In this document: one piece after another, positions 4,397-6,924 of the stretch
Numbering within the stretch: position 1 is the first letter of the stretch
Layout: each line of letters starts with the position of its first letter
NCBI GenBank assembly: GCA_025360665.1
Contig: JANYBU010000300.1
Coordinates: 1 to 6,924 of the forward strand
DNA: 6,924 nt
DNA from: Nitrospira sp.
GTDB taxonomy: Bacteria > Nitrospirota > Nitrospiria > Nitrospirales > Nitrospiraceae
Direction: 5' to 3'
Notes under the pieces: generated by a model
What the model was told of the DNA's origin: nothing
Database searches by the model: none
Seen by the model: only the letters and a program-made list of their open reading frames with translations
Translations under genes and position numbers: made by a program

Positions 4397-6347
4397 TTCA
4401 GGACTCGTACAAATCCAAGGATTGGTTCCTCTGCAGGGGGGGCGGAAGACCAGCAAGGTGATGCTGCTCTTTCCGCCTGAGTGGGTGCCGACTGCTCCCT
4501 ATCTGGCCTTGCCCTCTTTGACGGCCGTGCTGCGCGAAGCGGGTCATCACGTGGTGCAGCGCGATATCAATATCGAGATGTACGACCACTTCTTCACCAT
4601 GGAGTTCCTCATCTGGGTGAAGGCGCGCCAGACCATGCAGTTGAAGGCCTTGGAGGCGAAGGAGCTGCGAGGGGAACTGACGGATAAAGAGATGGGTCAG
4701 AAGGCGGCGCTGGAGCAGGCGGCTGAAGTAGACCTGTTCGATCTGGCGGAGCGGGCGGAAGAGTCGAAGCTCGTGGTCCGTGGCCCGCAATTCTACGAGG
4801 CGGAGAAGCTCGAAACAGCCTTGAACTGCTTTCGCGAGGCGATGGCCTACATTTCCACCGCCTACTATCCTGCGTCGCTCGTGTTCTATCCAATGGAAAG
4901 CAATCTAGGCTATCGGCCTGGTGTCTCGAAAGAAGTGTTCGCCTGCCTGGACGATGAACAGGTGAACGTCTATCGGGATATCTGCAATCAGTTGGTCATG
5001 CCGGCGGTGGCGAAAGAGAAGCCGGATGTCGTTGGGCTCTCGATCGGGACGCAGATGCAGCTGCTCGCGGGCCTGACCTTTTGCAAGATGATCAAGGAGT
5101 CGTTCCCGCATATCCATGTGGTGGTGGGCGGCAATGTCATCACGCGGTTGCAGGACGAGCTGCCGAAGCAGGAACGATTTTTCACCGAGATCTTCGACTC
5201 GGCCATCCTCTATGAAGGGGAGCATGCGCTGCTCTGGCTCATCGAGGCGTTGAACGGCGAGCGGGCCATCGCCTCCGTGCCCAACTTGATGTATCGCGAT
5301 GCCTCAGGCGTGCATGAGAATACCGAAGTCTATACCGAAAAGACGACTTCGCTACCCTTGCCGGATTTCGAGGGGCTGCCGCTGGATCGCTACTTCGTGC
5401 CGGAGCTGATCATTCCCTACCTCGCGACGCGCGGCTGCTATTGGGGCCGCTGCACGTTCTGCGACCATGGCCAGGGCTACTTCGACCAGTATCGTGGTGT
5501 GCCGGCCCAGCAAGTGGTCGAACAGATCAAATCGTTGCGGGACAAGTATCACTGCCGTCATTTCCTCTTCTCCGATGAATCCTATCCGCCGGCGTTGTTT
5601 AAGAAGGTATCACAGCTGCTGGTTGACCAGAACGTCGGGATCAAGTGGACGACGTTGATCCGGTTTGAAGAAACCCTGCAAGACCAGGAGATCTGGGATC
5701 TGGCGGCGAAGGCCGGCTGCTGCACCCTCTATTATGGGATGGAGTCGGCGAACGAGCGGGTGCTGAACCTCATGGACAAGCATGCCAAGAAGAGCGTGAT
5801 CCAGCGAAACCTGCATCTGGCGGCGAAGGCGGGGATCTGGAACCACGTGATGGCATTCTATGGGTTCCCCGGCGAGACGCGCGATGAAGCGCTGGAGACC
5901 CGCCAGTTCGTCATCGACAACCAGCCGGTGATTCACTCGGTGGAGCTGTTCTACTTTGTGGCCTATCGTCATACGCCGATGGTGCGCAATCCGGAGAAGT
6001 TTGGCATTACGATCCACAAGCAAGAGGACTATGATCTGCCCCTGGACTATTACTATACGTTGAATGACCCGAGTACCCTCTCCTGCCTGGACGCGATGCA
6101 GCTCTGCGAAGAATTCTACAAGAACGATTTTCATCCCTGGGCCGTGCGCGTGAACGCGCGGGAACATGTCTTTCTCTATATCTCGAAGTTCGGGACGAAC
6201 CAGTTGCCGCAGATCTACGCGCAGCAGACGCAGGCAGTCGGATCGCCGCAGGGTGTGTCAGGGTTGGTCACCTGGCCGGTCGCGATGAGCGAGGGGGAAG
6301 ATGGTAAGGAAGGGATGTCTCGCGTAGTTTCGCATGGAGTGGGGTAG
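4389..6347 (+). CDS. B12-binding radical SAM protein, second of a tandem pair
   Basis: A 652-residue paralog of the preceding enzyme, similar along nearly its whole length. KVMLLFPPEW (23-32) opens the B12 Rossmann half-fold; a helical insertion (about 69-211) follows DINIEMYD; PDVVGLS begins at 212. The cluster motif GCYWGRCTFC gives C350, C355 and C358, again CX4CX2C, followed by the shared CDHG-x-GY. GMES (450-453) and GFPGET (492-497) complete the SAM domain. The first 22 residues differ from those of the paralog. The last 40 or so form a low-complexity glycine-rich tail absent from the first protein. After GFPGET the sequence diverges most (SVELFYFVAYRHTP against SLGFGTFDLSRHNP), and Cys pairs differ (AGCC here, SGCR there), suggesting another substrate or step. 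The ATG has only a weak AGAAG site, so translation may depend on the upstream gene. Confidence 0.88.
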   Translation: MSSSGLVQIQGLVPLQGGRKTSKVMLLFPPEWVPTAPYLALPSLTAVLREAGHHVVQRDINIEMYDHFFTMEFLIWVKARQTMQLKALEAKELRGELTDKEMGQKAALEQAAEVDLFDLAERAEESKLVVRGPQFYEAEKLETALNCFREAMAYISTAYYPASLVFYPMESNLGYRPGVSKEVFACLDDEQVNVYRDICNQLVMPAVAKEKPDVVGLSIGTQMQLLAGLTFCKMIKESFPHIHVVVGGNVITRLQDELPKQERFFTEIFDSAILYEGEHALLWLIEALNGERAIASVPNLMYRDASGVHENTEVYTEKTTSLPLPDFEGLPLDRYFVPELIIPYLATRGCYWGRCTFCDHGQGYFDQYRGVPAQQVVEQIKSLRDKYHCRHFLFSDESYPPALFKKVSQLLVDQNVGIKWTTLIRFEETLQDQEIWDLAAKAGCCTLYYGMESANERVLNLMDKHAKKSVIQRNLHLAAKAGIWNHVMAFYGFPGETRDEALETRQFVIDNQPVIHSVELFYFVAYRHTPMVRNPEKFGITIHKQEDYDLPLDYYYTLNDPSTLSCLDAMQLCEEFYKNDFHPWAVRVNAREHVFLYISKFGTNQLPQIYAQQTQAVGSPQGVSGLVTWPVAMSEGEDGKEGMSRVVSHGVG

Positions 6348-6349
6348 GG

Positions 6350-6360
6350 CGTGAGACGTG
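6350..6360 (+). repeat. 11-bp repeat CGTGAGACGTG after the second radical SAM gene
   Basis: This is identical to 4341-4351 and begins 2 nt past the TAG of the second radical SAM gene. It is followed by the TGGTTTCT-rich palindromic stretch, a different intergenic repeat type. Confidence 0.6.
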
Positions 6361-6378
6361 GCTGGTTTCTCTAGTCTG

Positions 6379-6411
6379 TTTGGTTTCTCTGGTTGAACCA
6401 GACAAACCAAA
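6379..6411. terminator. Near-perfect palindrome between convergent genes (possible bidirectional terminator)
   Basis: Arms 6379-6394 and 6396-6411 (16 bp each, 15 paired, one-base centre) form a long stem between the end of the second radical SAM gene and the end of the convergent small gene. The position fits a two-way transcription stop, but neither side has a real U-run and the near-zero loop would require a few central pairs to open. The TGGTTTCTCT and GAACCAGA units recur imperfectly on both flanks (6362-6378, 6413-6420), which points to an intergenic repeat family. Confidence 0.5.
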
Positions 6412-6433
6412 TGAACCAGATCAACCCGGCACA

Positions 6434-6706
6434 CTACGAGGGACGGTGATCGCTCGACGCTTCGTCGGGGACGAGTACGGCAGAGAGCAGTGCATGGGCC
6501 GCTTTGATGAGTTTGGTCATCTCTTCGGCCTTCTTGTAGGCCTGCATGTATTTCTTGGGGTTGTTGGTCAGATTCGAGTAGCGGGCTGGGTCCCAGGTGT
6601 ACAGGAGCACTCGTCTGGTTCGAGCGAGGGTTTCGGGGGTGACGGGGAGGGTGAGTCCCAGTACCTCCAGTGCGTGGGTCACGTCTTCTTGGTTCACATC
6701 GGTCAT
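6434..6706 (-). CDS. Small protein with a degenerate J-domain-like fold
   Basis: A 90-residue protein, convergent with the radical SAM genes. ALEVLGLTLPVTPETLARTR (12-31) followed by RVLLYTWDPARY (32-43) resembles helices I and II of a DnaJ J-domain, and AYKKAEEMTKLIKAAHALLS (56-75) resembles helix III (compare the usual A-x-K-x-I-x-x-A-Y-x-x-L). The HPD tripeptide needed to stimulate DnaK ATPase is replaced by D39-P40-A41, so it should not act as a normal co-chaperone. Such degenerate domains often serve as protein-binding modules; the function here is unknown. The ATG at 6706 is preferred over a TTG start 12 codons earlier because similarity begins just after it, although no clear ribosome binding site is visible before either. 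Confidence 0.6.
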   Translation of the reverse strand: MTDVNQEDVTHALEVLGLTLPVTPETLARTRRVLLYTWDPARYSNLTNNPKKYMQAYKKAEEMTKLIKAAHALLSAVLVPDEASSDHRPS

Positions 6707-6750
6707 GGGCCGAGTCTGGCAAAGCGGATGTACGCCTGTCAATCAACGAG

Positions 6751-6924
6751 CAGGATGTTGAAAAATACCGCCGGCTTTTCCCCCGCGGGACTTGCGCGAA
6801 AAGCGGGACGGGCGAGACGGGGAAGAGTTCGAGGTCCGAAGTTCGAGGTTTTCGGAACTTCGAACCCAGAACTTCGAACTTCGCGTCGCGCCTGTCGCGC
6901 ACGTCTTGCTTGTCTCGCTCACGA
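6751..6924. repeat. Mosaic of degenerate intergenic repeats and hairpins
   Basis: I see no credible gene here. CAGGATGTTGAAAAA at 6751-6765 matches the end of a palindromic repeat I remember from Nitrospira chromosomes. A stem follows (6771-6780 with 6798-6807, one mismatch, around CTTTTC/GAAAAG). Next come CGAAGTTC (6837-6844) paired with GAACTTCG (6855-6862), and GAACTTCGAAC twice as a direct repeat (6855-6865 and 6869-6879). The tail at 6881-6924 is a degenerate mix of CGCGTCGCGCCTGTCGCGC and CTTGTCTCGC units. An extra open frame can be read across this region but looks like read-through of repeats. Confidence 0.65.

Noticed and set aside
5610..6167. Minus-strand open frame of 185 codons inside the second radical SAM gene
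   Set aside because: Same reason: antisense shadow of a conserved coding region with an unrecognisable, His/Arg-rich translation.
6258..6902. Minus-strand open frame of 214 codons at the right end
   Set aside because: It spans intergenic repeats, the J-like gene in another frame and the 3' end of the radical SAM gene. The translation is Pro/Arg/Ser-rich and shows no domain.
1..6924. CRISPR array, tRNA or rRNA genes
   Set aside because: No regularly spaced identical repeats with unique spacers, no tRNA cloverleaf pattern and no rRNA-like conserved segment were found on either strand.

Overview
The window looks like a chromosomal accessory stretch of a GC-rich Gram-negative bacterium, most probably Nitrospira or a close relative. 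This rests on the style of the proteins and on degenerate intergenic repeats (GTGAGACGTG, TGGTTTCTCTGG, GAACTTCGAAC and CAGGATGTTGAAAAA types) that I remember from Nitrospira genomes. I could not search a database, so the assignment is an inference.

Layout, left to right. Positions 1 to about 234 hold the 5' end of an IS3-family insertion sequence that runs out of the window: the start of orfA on the minus strand, its leader with a hairpin that traps the ribosome binding site, and the IS tip. Positions 235-626 hold no gene I can support, but contain a 96-bp inverted repeat just downstream of higA. Positions 627-1222 (minus strand) are a type II toxin-antitoxin operon, higB then higA. Positions 1311-2523 are the most unusual part. 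A 204-bp segment carrying a sigma-70-type promoter, a leader, a ribosome binding site and the first 32 codons of a radical SAM gene is present twice, about 1,010 bp apart. The first copy is a broken gene start. Between the copies sits a three-gene plus-strand cassette: an antitoxin-like protein, a second antitoxin and a RelE/ParE-like toxin.

The second copy leads into the main content, two tandem paralogous cobalamin-binding radical SAM enzymes of 632 and 652 residues (2427-4325 and 4389-6347). They are separated by 63 bp and probably co-transcribed. Both have a B12-binding Rossmann half-fold interrupted by a helical insertion of about 145 residues, then a radical SAM domain with an expanded CX4CX2C cluster motif. 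Their substrates are unknown to me. No precursor peptide or other pathway gene lies in the window. A near-palindrome at 6379-6411 separates them from a convergent minus-strand gene for a small protein with a degenerate J-domain (6434-6706). The right end (6745-6924) is a mosaic of intergenic repeats.

How it fits together: the two radical SAM enzymes look like a functional pair acting on related substrates or in successive steps. The upstream region appears reshaped by recombination: a diverged second copy of the first enzyme's gene start was left behind, with a toxin-antitoxin cassette between the copies. Recombination between the direct repeats would delete the cassette and leave one intact promoter and start. 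The toxin-antitoxin genes may therefore stabilise the arrangement.
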